Source: an uncultured Collinsella sp.
GTDB lineage: Bacteria; Actinomycetota; Coriobacteriia; Coriobacteriales; Coriobacteriaceae
Reading direction: 5' to 3'
Assembly: GCA_900541675.1 (NCBI GenBank)
Contig: UQKU01000016.1
Location: forward strand, 1-44,333
DNA: 44,333 nucleotides
The notes beneath the pieces were generated by a model. The model was not told where the DNA came from, did no database searches, and saw only the letters and a list, made by a program, of their open reading frames with translations. Shown one piece after another: positions 24,447 through 33,551 of this stretch. The translations under genes were made by a program, and so were the position numbers. Every line of letters begins with the position of its first letter. The stretch's first letter is position 1.

Positions 24447-25217
24447 CTACAGCAGACCAAAGTGCTTCGCGGCGTTGTAGATCCCGTCGTCGTCCACGGC
24501 GGTCGTCACATAGGTCGCCGCAGCTTTCACCGTGTCCTGCGCGTTACCCATGGCCACGCTCGTGCCCACGGCGGAAAACATCGACAGGTCGTTCTCGCCG
24601 TCGCCAAAGGCAATCGCCTCACTCGCGTCGACACCCAGGCGCTCCAGCGTCGCTGCCACGCCCAGGTCCTTGCCGCCGTTAGCAGGGATAATGTCGCAGA
24701 ACAGATCACACCAGCGCGTAGTGAGTGAGTGCGACACCGCATCGGTCACGATATGTTCGTCGGCCGGATCCACAAAGGCGCAAAACTGGTAGACCGGTGC
24801 GTCAAAGGCGTGCTCAAACGGCTCCTCGTGGTAGACGATTCCCGCGTTGCTGCCGGCAGTCACCACGCGCTCGGACAGGCGGTTCACAAACGAGTTCTCG
24901 CCCTGCATGCACAGTGAGTCGTAGCGCCCCTGCGCCACCTGGTCCACAATCGCCGCAACGTCGTCCGGATCGATCGGGCAGCTGCGATAAACGCCCTTGG
25001 CATCAAAACAGTGCTGGCCCGAAAGCGTAATGTACGCATCCCAACCCAGGTCGAACAGCCAATCCGGCATCTGGTAGGTCGGGCGACCCGTGGCGATCAC
25101 GCACGCAATCCCCTGCTCGCGAAAGCTGTCGAGCACCTGCTGCGCCGACGCCGGAATCCGATGGGTCTTAAAGCTCAGCAGCGTGCCGTCGATATCGAAA
25201 AACGCGGCTTTGATCAT
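24447..25217 (-). CDS. HAD-superfamily Cof-type hydrolase
   Basis: A 256-aa Cof/IIB-type HAD phosphatase, likely acting on a sugar phosphate or similar small metabolite. It has FDIDGTLLSF with the nucleophile and acid/base aspartates, VIATGRP as motif II, a cap domain in the middle, K in NGGKDLGVA as motif III, and FGDGENDLSMF as motif IV. Six bases separate its ATG from the stop codon of the upstream ABC-F gene, so the two are co-transcribed. AGGAG near the end of that gene can serve as ribosome site. Confidence 0.9.
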   Translation of the reverse strand: MIKAAFFDIDGTLLSFKTHRIPASAQQVLDSFREQGIACVIATGRPTYQMPDWLFDLGWDAYITLSGQHCFDAKGVYRSCPIDPDDVAAIVDQVAQGRYDSLCMQGENSFVNRLSERVVTAGSNAGIVYHEEPFEHAFDAPVYQFCAFVDPADEHIVTDAVSHSLTTRWCDLFCDIIPANGGKDLGVAATLERLGVDASEAIAFGDGENDLSMFSAVGTSVAMGNAQDTVKAAATYVTTAVDDDGIYNAAKHFGLL

Positions 25218-25223
25218 CCTCGT

Positions 25224-27083
25224 CTACTCCTCGCCTTCGAGCTTCTCGCTCGCCTCGAGCCACGCCATCTCCAGCTCATCCATGGCTGCGTGGGCCTCGT
25301 CGATCTTTGCCTGCTGCTCGCCCAGCGCCGTGTAGTTGGTGGGGTCAACCTGTGCCATCGCGGCCTCGGCCTCCTCCACGCGGGCGCGCTGCGTCTCCAT
25401 TTTGCGCTCGAGCGAGCTCACCTCGCGGCGGAGCTTCTGGCGCTCGGCGTTGGAAAGGCCATTGGGCTGGCCGCTCGACTTGGGCTTTTCGGCCGCAGCC
25501 GCCGCAGCACCAGTGTCAAACGTGCCGGTCTTGGCGCTCGGCGCACCCACGGGCTCGCCCTCGGCGGTAGCGTTGCACAGGCGCAGGTACTGGTCGACGC
25601 CGCCGGGCATATGCGTCAGGTGGCCGTCGAGCAGCGCCCACTGCTGGTCGGTCACGCGCTCCATCAAGAAGCGGTCGTGCGTCACCAGGATCAGCGTGCC
25701 GGGCCAGCCGTCGAGCAGGTCCTCGACAATCGCGAGCATGTCGGTATCCAGGTCGTTGCCGGGCTCGTCCAGGATAAGCACGTTGGGCTCGTCCAGGATC
25801 GTCAGCAACAGCGACAGGCGACGGCGCTGGCCGCCCGAAAGATCGCCGATGCGGCTCCAGAGCTGCTGGGTCGTAAAGCCCAGACGCTCGCAGAGCTTCT
25901 CGGGCGAAGTCTCCTTGCCGTCGATGACGTAGTACTTCTTATAGTTGCTGAGCACCTCGCGGATCGTGTCGCCCATGAAGGGTTCGAGCTCCTCGAGCTG
26001 CTGCGACAGCACGCCAAAGCGCACCGTCTGGCCAATCTTCACACGGCCGCGCATGGGTTCAATCTTGCCCTGGATCACGTCGAGCAAGGTCGACTTGCCA
26101 GCGCCGTTCTCGCCCAAAAGACCATAGCGGTCGCCCGCACCGATGAGCCAGGTCACGTCCGAGAGCACCTGCTTGGGCGCGCCATCGGTATCCGCATAGC
26201 CGGCGTCCACGTCGACCACGTCGATGACCTGCTTGCCTAGGCGGCTCACCGCCAGGCGCTTGAGCTCCAGCTCGTCACGCACGGGCGGTACGTCGGCGAT
26301 GAGCTCGCGGGCGGCATCCACGCGAAACTTGGGCTTGGTGGAGCGCGCCTGGGCACCGCGGCTCAGCCACGCGAGCTCCTTGCGCGCCATGTTGCGACGG
26401 CGCTCCTCGGTAACCGCAGCCATGCGGTCGCGCTCCACGCGCTGCAGGATGTAGGCCGAGTAACCGCCCTCGAAGGGATCGACCTGGCCGTCGTGGACCT
26501 CCCACATGCTGGTGCAGACCTCATCCAGGAACCAGCGGTCGTGCGTGACCACGAGCATGGCGCCCTGACCGCGCTGCCAGCGGGCCTTTAGGTGACGCGC
26601 GAGCCAGTTGATGGTGCGCATGTCCAGGTGGTTGGTAGGCTCGTCGAGCATAAGCACGTCGTAATCGCCGATTAGCAGGCGCGCGAGGTCCACGCGACGG
26701 CGCTGGCCGCCCGAAAGCTCGCCCACCGTGCCCTCCCAGGGCACATCGCTAATAAGGCCAGCGAGAATCTGACGTGTACGCGGACTCGACGCCCACTCGT
26801 ACTCGGGCGTGTCGCCGACGACGGCATGGTGCACGGTGTCGGTATCGACCAGGTTGTCCTTTTGGCCGAGCAATCCGATCGTCGTGCCGCGGCGGTGCGT
26901 CACACGGCCGTCGTCGGGCTCCAGCGTGCCGGCGAGAACGCTCAGCAGCGTCGACTTGCCGTCGCCGTTTTTACCGACGATACCAATGCGATCGCCCTCG
27001 CCCACGCCGAGCGTCACGCTATCGAAAATATGCTTGGTGGGAAACTCTAGGCTGATGGAATCGCATCCCAAAAGAATCGCCAT
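25224..27083 (-). CDS. ABC-F family ATPase (Uup-like)
   Basis: A 619-aa soluble tandem ATPase without membrane domains. Both nucleotide-binding domains are complete: Walker A GKNGDGKST and GENGAGKST, signatures LSGGQRRRVDLARLL and LSGGQRRRLSLL, and Walker B segments LMLDEPTNHLD and LILDEPGNDLD. The inter-domain linker is present. The C-terminal 90 residues are charged and coiled-coil forming (ERQKLRREVSSLERKM), as in Uup. ABC-F proteins act on ribosomes; Uup has also been linked to transposon excision. ATG 27083 follows AAGGAG; the longer frame upstream reads through a repeat and is rejected. Confidence 0.9.
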   Translation of the reverse strand: MAILLGCDSISLEFPTKHIFDSVTLGVGEGDRIGIVGKNGDGKSTLLSVLAGTLEPDDGRVTHRRGTTIGLLGQKDNLVDTDTVHHAVVGDTPEYEWASSPRTRQILAGLISDVPWEGTVGELSGGQRRRVDLARLLIGDYDVLMLDEPTNHLDMRTINWLARHLKARWQRGQGAMLVVTHDRWFLDEVCTSMWEVHDGQVDPFEGGYSAYILQRVERDRMAAVTEERRRNMARKELAWLSRGAQARSTKPKFRVDAARELIADVPPVRDELELKRLAVSRLGKQVIDVVDVDAGYADTDGAPKQVLSDVTWLIGAGDRYGLLGENGAGKSTLLDVIQGKIEPMRGRVKIGQTVRFGVLSQQLEELEPFMGDTIREVLSNYKKYYVIDGKETSPEKLCERLGFTTQQLWSRIGDLSGGQRRRLSLLLTILDEPNVLILDEPGNDLDTDMLAIVEDLLDGWPGTLILVTHDRFLMERVTDQQWALLDGHLTHMPGGVDQYLRLCNATAEGEPVGAPSAKTGTFDTGAAAAAAEKPKSSGQPNGLSNAERQKLRREVSSLERKMETQRARVEEAEAAMAQVDPTNYTALGEQQAKIDEAHAAMDELEMAWLEASEKLEGEE

Positions 27084-27143
27084 ATGCCCTGCTCCTTCGT
27101 AGAAATACAACGTTGTCCATGATAGCAGCGAGCCCCACCCCAA

Positions 27144-27178
27144 ACCACCACGAAGGTGCCTGTCCCCTTTGTGGTGGT
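27144..27178. repeat. Hairpin repeat, family B, copy 3
   Basis: ACCACCACGAAGG (27144-27156) pairs with CCTTTGTGGTGGT (27166-27178) with a single G-T wobble. The loop is the same as in copy 1 (TGCCTGTCC). It lies between the ABC-F start and the terminator of the pst operon. Confidence 0.75.
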
Positions 27179-27195
27179 CGTTTCGGTCGCAGAGC

Positions 27196-27233
27196 AAAAA
27201 GGCGGGCCATCTCGCAAAAGAGATGACCCGCCT
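27196..27233 (-). terminator. Rho-independent terminator of the pst operon
   Basis: A 14-bp stem with one mismatch (27200-27213 against 27220-27233), and on the minus strand TTTTT directly after it. It lies about 55 nt beyond the pstB stop codon. Confidence 0.8.
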
Positions 27234-27288
27234 CTCCAATCAGTCCCGCGGCAACCGTGGCCGCCGCGGGCCTCAAGCATGTCCCGGA

Positions 27289-28161
27289 CTAGGAGAACAT
27301 GCCGGTGAGGTAATCATTCAGCCGCTTATCCTTGGGCCGTTGGAAAATCTCGTCGGTCTCGTCGTACTCGACCATATCGCCCATGTAGAAGAACGCCGTG
27401 CGGTTGGACACGCGCGACGCCTGCTCCATGTTGTGCGTCACGATGACGATGGCGCGGTCGGCAACAATCGATGACATGAGGTCCTCGATCGCCAGCGTCG
27501 AGATGGGGTCGAGCGCCGAGCAGGGCTCGTCGAACAGAATCACGTCGGGGTTGAGCGCCAGCGTGCGTGCAATGCACAAACGCTGCTGCTGGCCGCCCGA
27601 AAGCGCGTAGGCACTCTTGTCGAGCTTGTCCTTGACCTCGTCCCACAGTGCCGCACCACGCAGGCTTTCCTCGACCATGCGGTCGAGCTCATCGCGGTCG
27701 GTGATGCCGTGGCGCCTGGGCGCAAACGTAATGTTGTCGCGAATGGACTTGCGGAAAGGGTTGGGCTGCTGAAACACCATGCCAATGGACCGACGCAGCT
27801 CGTAGGTGTTCTCGGCCTTGATGTTCACGTTGCGCCCGCGGTAGTTGATCTCGCCCTCCACGCGGCAGCCGCGGATCTCGCGATTCATAAGGTTGAGGCT
27901 ACGCAAGAAGGTCGACTTGCCGCAGCCCGAAGGCCCAATGAGTGCCGTGATCTCACCCTTGTGAAAGTCAAGCGACGCGTCGTGCAGGGCATGGTGGTCG
28001 CCATAGTACACGTTGACGTCCTTGGTAGAGAGCACGACCTCGTCGCTCACGGCCTTGCCGCTCACGCGCACGCGTTTCTCGCTCTCCCCCACGCTCGACA
28101 GGAAGTCCTGGGTCTCGGACGTGGCCGCCTCGGTTGCGGGCGTTGCATTCATCTCGCTCAT
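27289..28161 (-). CDS. pstB: Phosphate ABC transporter ATP-binding protein
   Basis: A 290-aa ATPase energising high-affinity phosphate import. Walker A GPSGCGKST (about 76-84), signature LSGGQQQRLCIARTLAL, Walker B VILFDEPCSALDP and the switch histidine in IVIVTHNMEQ are intact. About 40 extra residues precede the usual start of the family. Its start overlaps the end of pstA by 4 bp. It is the last gene of the unit; no phoU lies in the window between it and the terminator. Confidence 0.97.
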   Translation of the reverse strand: MSEMNATPATEAATSETQDFLSSVGESEKRVRVSGKAVSDEVVLSTKDVNVYYGDHHALHDASLDFHKGEITALIGPSGCGKSTFLRSLNLMNREIRGCRVEGEINYRGRNVNIKAENTYELRRSIGMVFQQPNPFRKSIRDNITFAPRRHGITDRDELDRMVEESLRGAALWDEVKDKLDKSAYALSGGQQQRLCIARTLALNPDVILFDEPCSALDPISTLAIEDLMSSIVADRAIVIVTHNMEQASRVSNRTAFFYMGDMVEYDETDEIFQRPKDKRLNDYLTGMFS

Positions 28162-29084
28162 TCGGCCGTCATCTTCCTTGCCAGTTGCTTGCCCACGATG
28201 CGGGCGATTACGTTAAACAGCAGCACGCAAATCATCAGCAGCGCCGCGGTGCCCCAGACGATCTGCTGGGCCTCGGGGCTGCCCTCGCCATAGATCTTGT
28301 AAATATGCACGGCGAGCGACTCGCCGGGACGGAACACGTTCCAGGCGCAGGTGGGGCTCGACAGGTTAAAGCTCAAGAAATTCAGGCGAACCGGCGAGCT
28401 CATGCCCGAGGTAAAGAGTAGTGCCGCGGCCTCGCCAAACACACGGCCGGCCGAAAGCACGATGCCGGTCACGATGGCGGGCATGGCCTCGGGGATCAGG
28501 ATGTGCAGCGTAGCCTCCCAGCGAGTGAGGCCCATGGCCAGGCACGCATCGCGCTGGGCCTGCGGCACGTCCTCGAGCGCCTGCTGGATCACGCGCACCA
28601 GGATGGGAATGTTGAACATGGTGAGCGCGACGGCGCCGGAGATGATGGAGTACTTCCAGCCCAGCTGCACCGAGAACACCAGGAAGCCGAACATGCCGAC
28701 GACGATGGAAGGCAGCGAGGACAGCGTCTCGATGGCGGTGGAGGCGATGTCGCGGATGGGTCCGTCCGGCGCGTACTCAACCAAAAAGACCGCGCCGCCC
28801 AGGCTGATGGGCACCGAGATGGCTAGGGTAATCAGCAGCAGATAGAACGAGTCGAACAGCTGGTAGAGCACGCCGCCCTGGGTTCCGTTGGCGCGCGCGG
28901 GCTGCGTGAGAAATCCCAGCTGGAACAGCGTCGAGACCCCCTCGAACAGGATATAGGCCACCATGGAAATGACGACGAGCATGACGATGGCGACGATCGC
29001 CGTCAGCACGCCCGTGGCGATGCGGTCCTGCTTTTGGACGCGCTCGAGTCTCGCCTCGTCAATATGGATGCGTGTGCTAGCCAC
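28158..29084 (-). CDS. pstA: Phosphate ABC transporter permease PstA
   Basis: A 308-aa inner-membrane permease subunit pairing with PstC. It shows six hydrophobic segments and the EAA-type loop with the conserved alanine-glycine pattern (DACLAMGLTRWEATLHILIPEAMPAIVTG shows the ATPase-coupling motif). GEAAALLFTSG near the C-terminus is typical of PstA. Its ends overlap pstC by 8 bp and pstB by 4 bp, showing tight translational coupling. Confidence 0.95.
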   Translation of the reverse strand: MASTRIHIDEARLERVQKQDRIATGVLTAIVAIVMLVVISMVAYILFEGVSTLFQLGFLTQPARANGTQGGVLYQLFDSFYLLLITLAISVPISLGGAVFLVEYAPDGPIRDIASTAIETLSSLPSIVVGMFGFLVFSVQLGWKYSIISGAVALTMFNIPILVRVIQQALEDVPQAQRDACLAMGLTRWEATLHILIPEAMPAIVTGIVLSAGRVFGEAAALLFTSGMSSPVRLNFLSFNLSSPTCAWNVFRPGESLAVHIYKIYGEGSPEAQQIVWGTAALLMICVLLFNVIARIVGKQLARKMTAE

Positions 29085-29985
29085 GAGCCTTCGCCCCCTT
29101 GCGGCCGATAAGGTGGATGATCAGGATGAAGATGAGACTCATGCCCATCAGCAGCAGACCGAGCGCCCACAGAACATCGTCCTGGGCCGAGCCCTCGGCA
29201 TAGACCGCCATAGACGTGGTAAGCGTGGTGGTGATGGTGGACGCCGGCGACAGCAGCGACGTCGGCATGGCCTCGATACCGCCGATAACCATGCGCACGG
29301 CGAGCGTCTCGCCAAAGGCGCGCGTCATGCCAAGGATGACCGCGGTCATGAGCGACGGCATGACGGACTTGAGCACCACGTGCCAGATGGTCTGCCAGCG
29401 GGTGTAGCCCAGCGCAAGCGAGCCCTGACGGTAGCTGTCGGGCACGGCGCGCAGGCCATCGACCGAAAGCGTAGTCATGGTCGGCAGGATCATGACGGCC
29501 AGCACGATGGCGCCGGGCAAGATGCCCAGGCCCGTGCTCACGTGGAAAACGCTCTTCATAAGGCCGACAACCACGTGAAAACCGATGAGGCCAAAGACGA
29601 CCGAGGGAATGCCGGTCAAAAGCTCAATAAGCGGCTGAAAGACCTTGGAACCAAACTTAGGGCTAATCTCGACTGCAAAGATGGCAGAGCCGATGGCGAT
29701 GGGCAATGCGATGAGCGTGGAGAGCACCATGACCGCAAACGAGGTGACGATCAGGGGCAGGGCGCCGGTATAGGGCAGGCCGTTTTCGGCTGTGTTGGCT
29801 AGGTCCCACTTGGTGCCGGTGAAGAACTCGACGACCGAAACGCCGTCCTTGAGAAAAGCCGAGAGGCCCTTTTGGGCGACCATAAAGATGAGCGCGGCAA
29901 CGACAAGCGTCACGAGCGCTACGCACGCGCCCGTGACGCCCAGGCCCACGTTCTCAAGGTCGCGCTTTGGCAGCTGTTTTGCCAT
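29077..29985 (-). CDS. pstC: Phosphate ABC transporter permease PstC
   Basis: A 302-aa permease with six predicted membrane segments. The coupling loop SYRQGSLALGYTRWQTIWHVVLKSVMPSLMTA and the GMTRAFGETLAVRMVIG segment identify PstC. It lies 24 bp downstream of pstS in the order pstS-pstC-pstA-pstB. The ATG at 29985 follows GGAAAGG. Confidence 0.95.
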   Translation of the reverse strand: MAKQLPKRDLENVGLGVTGACVALVTLVVAALIFMVAQKGLSAFLKDGVSVVEFFTGTKWDLANTAENGLPYTGALPLIVTSFAVMVLSTLIALPIAIGSAIFAVEISPKFGSKVFQPLIELLTGIPSVVFGLIGFHVVVGLMKSVFHVSTGLGILPGAIVLAVMILPTMTTLSVDGLRAVPDSYRQGSLALGYTRWQTIWHVVLKSVMPSLMTAVILGMTRAFGETLAVRMVIGGIEAMPTSLLSPASTITTTLTTSMAVYAEGSAQDDVLWALGLLLMGMSLIFILIIHLIGRKGAKARG

Positions 29986-30009
29986 TGCAAACCTTTCCGG
30001 GGCGATTAC

Positions 30010-30948
30010 TTATTTAGCGGAGACCTTGCCGCTGGCATCCTTAACGACCTTCATGGCAGAGACGGGGATGAAGCCCTGCTCCTCGACGAGCTTGCCCTGG
30101 ACGTCGTCGGAAAGCATGAACTCCAGGAAGGCCTTGGTGGCCTCGTCGGCGTCCTTAGCGCAGTACATGTGCTCGGTAGCCCAGATCTTAAAGGAGTCGT
30201 CGGTGACGTTTGCGCTCTTGGGCTCCACGCCCTCAACCTTGATGGCGTTGAACTTGGAGTCATCGAAGTGCGAGAAGTCCAGGTAGGAGATGGCGTTGTC
30301 GGTGCTGCCCATCTGAGTCTGGACATCGCCGGACTTGTCGAGCTCGGCGTCGCCCTTAAAGTCGACGGCCTCGTCGCCAAAGACGGCTGCCTCGAAGGTG
30401 GCTCGGGTACCGGAGCCGGCCTTGCGGTTGAGCACGACGATGGTGGCGTCGTCGCCGCCGACCTCCTTCCAGTTGGTGATCTGGCCGGAGAAGATGCCCT
30501 TGAGCTGCTCAAGGGACAGGTCGTCGACCGTCACGTTCTTGGAGACGACGGGACCCATGCCCACAACGGCGACCTCGTGGTCGACGAGGTTCTTGACCTG
30601 GTCGGCCTCGAGCTTGGTCTCGGCGAAGACGTCGGAGTTACCGATGGTAACGGTACCGGCGGCGACAGCGGTCAGGCCCTTGCCCGAACCGTTGCCCGAG
30701 CCGGAGACGGAGACGTCCGGGTTGGCATCCATGAACTTCTCGGCAGCGGCCTCGACGAGAGCCTGGAACGAAGAGGCGCCGTCGTAGGTCACCTCGCCGG
30801 AGACGGACTCGGCAGCGGCGGCGCTACCCTTGTCGGCAGCGTTGGAAGCGCCTGCGCCACCGCAGCCAACGAGGCCGAGGCCGACGATGCTGGCAAGACC
30901 ACCAGCGAGGCCGAGGAACTGACGACGAGAATAAGCCTGATCGAGCAT
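30010..30948 (-). CDS. pstS: Phosphate-binding lipoprotein PstS
   Basis: A 312-aa substrate-binding protein of the phosphate importer. The N-terminus carries a twin-arginine-like SRRQFLGLAGG segment, a hydrophobic core and a lipobox ending LVGCGG, so it is exported, possibly by Tat, and lipid-anchored. Binding residues are visible in GASSF, SGSGNGSGKGLTAV, which forms the phosphate loop, and NRKAGSGTRATFE. The start at 30948 is preceded by AAAGGAAG. Upstream in-frame codons lack a ribosome site. It is first in the pst operon; phosphate-starvation control is expected, but I could not identify a Pho box. Confidence 0.95.
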   Translation of the reverse strand: MLDQAYSRRQFLGLAGGLASIVGLGLVGCGGAGASNAADKGSAAAAESVSGEVTYDGASSFQALVEAAAEKFMDANPDVSVSGSGNGSGKGLTAVAAGTVTIGNSDVFAETKLEADQVKNLVDHEVAVVGMGPVVSKNVTVDDLSLEQLKGIFSGQITNWKEVGGDDATIVVLNRKAGSGTRATFEAAVFGDEAVDFKGDAELDKSGDVQTQMGSTDNAISYLDFSHFDDSKFNAIKVEGVEPKSANVTDDSFKIWATEHMYCAKDADEATKAFLEFMLSDDVQGKLVEEQGFIPVSAMKVVKDASGKVSAK

Positions 30949-31152
30949 GATCTTCCTTTCATACATGCGAATCGCGGGCACCCTGCCCGCTTTGCTGTTT
31001 GGAAAGATACGGCCCCGACCGGGCAGCGCTCGCGCCAACTGCGGTTTCTTACGGGCATCTGATAGACCCTTACCGCAAGCGCGGCTCGGCTTTACAAACG
31101 AATAACAAATTCACCACCAAGCATGACCCGCCTTTTACACCAATAAAAACGA

Positions 31153-31219
31153 AGTTGCGGTGAAATAATTCCTGTTTGGCCATCAAATGGCCCATTCTAG
31201 GAACTATTCCACCGCAACT
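31153..31219. repeat. Hairpin repeat, family A, copy 2
   Basis: A 21-bp stem, AGTTGCGGTGAAATAATTCCT (31153-31173) against 31199-31219, with two G-T wobbles and a centre containing GGCCATCAAATGGCC. It begins 23 nt beyond the stop codon of the dipeptidase gene on the minus strand. Confidence 0.85.
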
Positions 31220-31241
31220 TAGATTGGGAAACCGCGTAATC

Positions 31242-32678
31242 TTATAGTTCGAGCTCGTTGAGGCGCAGGATTGCCACGATGTAAATCTTGAGTGCTTGCT
31301 TGAGCTGCTCCTCGTTGGCGCACTCGTTGGGGCCGTGCATCTGGCCGCCCCATGCGGGCAGCTCCAGGCCGGTCTCCTCGGGGCCAAACGATACGGCGCG
31401 GGCAAAGTTGCGCGCGTACGTGCCGCCGCCCATGGCAAAGGGCTCGGCATGCTTGCCCGTAAACTCGTTATAGGTATCGATAAGCGCCTTCACGGCCGGA
31501 TCGTCGGCAGAGACCGAGAACGGCACCTTGGCACGACCCACGCGATACGTCACACCAAAGCGGCCCACGAGCGGCTCAAGCTGCTCGCAGATGGTATCGG
31601 CGCTGGTGCTATCGGGGAAGCGCACGTCGATGACCTGCTCGATATGGCCATCCGCCACACGGATGACGCCGGGGTTGCACGTGAGCGGGCCAAACGCCGC
31701 GCTCGTCGCATCGATACCCAGGCCGCGACCATAGGCGTCCGCATGCACAAAGGCCAGAAACTTGACAAACTCATGCTCGGCAGGCGTCAGCAGGCGCTCG
31801 TCGCGCGCACCAAACGCGTCCTCGGCCTCACGCAGATACGCCACGATGAGGCCGACGGCATTGATCGTTCCCTCGAGCATCGAGGCATGACCGCCAATGC
31901 CGTGGGCGAAAATCTGCGCATGCCCGTTATCGAGTGCGGTGATCTCCAGGCGGTCGGCATTCTCAGCGGGTGCCGGCAGCTCATCGGCGGCAATCGCAAG
32001 CTCGCAGATAGACTGCGACGGAATGGCGTTGCTCGCCTCGGCACCGCTCCAGGACACAATGCGCCCGCCGTCGATCTTGGGGCTCACAAACGTCGCCCCA
32101 AACTGGCCCTTCTCGGCATTACAGACCGGGAACTCGGCATCGGGCGTAAATAGAAAGTCGGGGTCTGCGTGGTTCTCCAGATAATGGTGAACGTCGGACA
32201 TGCCCACTTCCTCATCGCAGCCCAGCAGCGCACGGAAGGTATAGCGCGGCACAATGCCGTGCTTGAGCAGGTAGGCGCCGGCATAGAGCGACAACACCGC
32301 CGGACCCTTGTCATCGATCACGCCACGGCCGAGCAGCCAGCCCTCGCGGCGCTCCATCGCAAACGGGTCGGTGTTCCAACCGGGGCCAGCGGGTACCACG
32401 TCCACATGGCAGATGGTCGCGAGCTGCTTATCGCCGCGGCCCGGAATATCGGCGATTCCCACAAAGCCCTCGTCGTCGCTCGTCAGGTAGCCGAGCTTTT
32501 GCGCGATGCCGAGCGCGCAATCGAGTGCGTCACGGACCGGGCGGCCAAACGGCGCGCCGGGCTCCGCATCAGCAGAAACTGCCACGGACGGATAACTCAC
32601 CAGCTGCTCGATATCGGCGACGACATCCTCCCAGACCTCGTCGACATACTCGGCAACGCTCTGCTCCACCTGATTCAT
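31242..32678 (-). CDS. M20 dipeptidase (PepV/Sapep-like)
   Basis: A 478-aa cytosolic dizinc dipeptidase. Metal and catalytic segments in order: ATICHVDVVPAG (His ligand and Asp), GRGVIDDKGP (bridging Asp), LGCDEEVGMSD (general base Glu and ligand), FTPDAEFP (Asp ligand) and GGQMHGPNE near the C-terminus (His ligand). The long lid domain and the length fit PepV. The ATG at 32678 follows TAAGGAGG. It probably recycles dipeptides from imported peptides. It is co-directional with the HAD gene upstream after a 54-bp gap. Confidence 0.9.
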   Translation of the reverse strand: MNQVEQSVAEYVDEVWEDVVADIEQLVSYPSVAVSADAEPGAPFGRPVRDALDCALGIAQKLGYLTSDDEGFVGIADIPGRGDKQLATICHVDVVPAGPGWNTDPFAMERREGWLLGRGVIDDKGPAVLSLYAGAYLLKHGIVPRYTFRALLGCDEEVGMSDVHHYLENHADPDFLFTPDAEFPVCNAEKGQFGATFVSPKIDGGRIVSWSGAEASNAIPSQSICELAIAADELPAPAENADRLEITALDNGHAQIFAHGIGGHASMLEGTINAVGLIVAYLREAEDAFGARDERLLTPAEHEFVKFLAFVHADAYGRGLGIDATSAAFGPLTCNPGVIRVADGHIEQVIDVRFPDSTSADTICEQLEPLVGRFGVTYRVGRAKVPFSVSADDPAVKALIDTYNEFTGKHAEPFAMGGGTYARNFARAVSFGPEETGLELPAWGGQMHGPNECANEEQLKQALKIYIVAILRLNELEL

Positions 32679-32732
32679 GGACGACCTCCTTAGCAATGAG
32701 CGGCGAGCGTGCCCGCCCCTCACATCACGTCA

Positions 32733-33395
32733 TTAGATAGCGAAAAGTTTAGCAAGCTCGGCCACCGAGTGCACCACCGCATCGGCACCCGCCGCCTCGT
32801 GCTCGCCCGGCGCCGCCGCGCCCGAATAGATGCCGATGCACGGCACGCCCATCGCGTGCGCGCCCTCCACATCGTTAAAGCGATCGCCGATCATCACGGC
32901 GTCGTCGGCCGTCGCGCCCAGGGCCGCCAGCGCATCGCGGACCGAATCCGCCTTGATCTCGCGTCCCTGCGGCGGATTCATGCCGACCACCGCCTCAAAC
33001 TGAGAAAGCCCGAGCTCACGTACCATGTCGATGCACTTTGCCTCCATGCGCGACGTCGCCACGGCCATACGCTTGCCCTGGGCGACCAACCCATCCAGCA
33101 GCTCGGGGATCCCATCGAACACGGGGTACTCTTCCGGTCCCAGCTCATCAAAAAAGGCGCGGTACTCGTCGGCCACCACAAGCGACTCCTCGCGGGAAAA
33201 GCCGTAAAAGTCGTGAAAGCTCTTCCACAGGGGCGGCCCGATCATGCGGCGCAGATCACCCATCTGCGCCTCCGAAAACCCGCGCGCAGCCAGCGTCTTG
33301 CGCGTCGAGGTCATCACCGCCCGACCCGTATCGGCCACCGTGCCATCGAAATCGAACAGCACGACCGGCCGTTTGCCTATCTCCAACGCCCCCAT
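32733..33395 (-). CDS. HAD phosphatase (phosphoglycolate phosphatase-like)
   Basis: A 220-aa HAD hydrolase: VLFDFDGTVADTG (nucleophile and acid), a four-helix cap domain, MAVATSRM (motif II), K in EIKADSVRDAL (motif III) and MIGDRFNDVEGA (motif IV). It resembles Gph/PpaX-type phosphatases. Start ATG 33395 is preferred because AGAGGA lies seven bases upstream; the in-frame ATG two codons earlier abuts that site. The substrate is unknown. Confidence 0.88.
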   Translation of the reverse strand: MGALEIGKRPVVLFDFDGTVADTGRAVMTSTRKTLAARGFSEAQMGDLRRMIGPPLWKSFHDFYGFSREESLVVADEYRAFFDELGPEEYPVFDGIPELLDGLVAQGKRMAVATSRMEAKCIDMVRELGLSQFEAVVGMNPPQGREIKADSVRDALAALGATADDAVMIGDRFNDVEGAHAMGVPCIGIYSGAAAPGEHEAAGADAVVHSVAELAKLFAI

Positions 33396-33551
33396 CGGCA
33401 TTCCTCTTCCCCAGTTGACGATTTCCACACCGACACTTCAAACTGTTGACTATTCAACAATTGAACCTAGTAATGTGGAACGACTCTACTATACTTGTCG
33501 CACTTTGCTCTCAGAAGGCGGCGCGCAAGCGCCCCAACGAAAGGTGCAATT

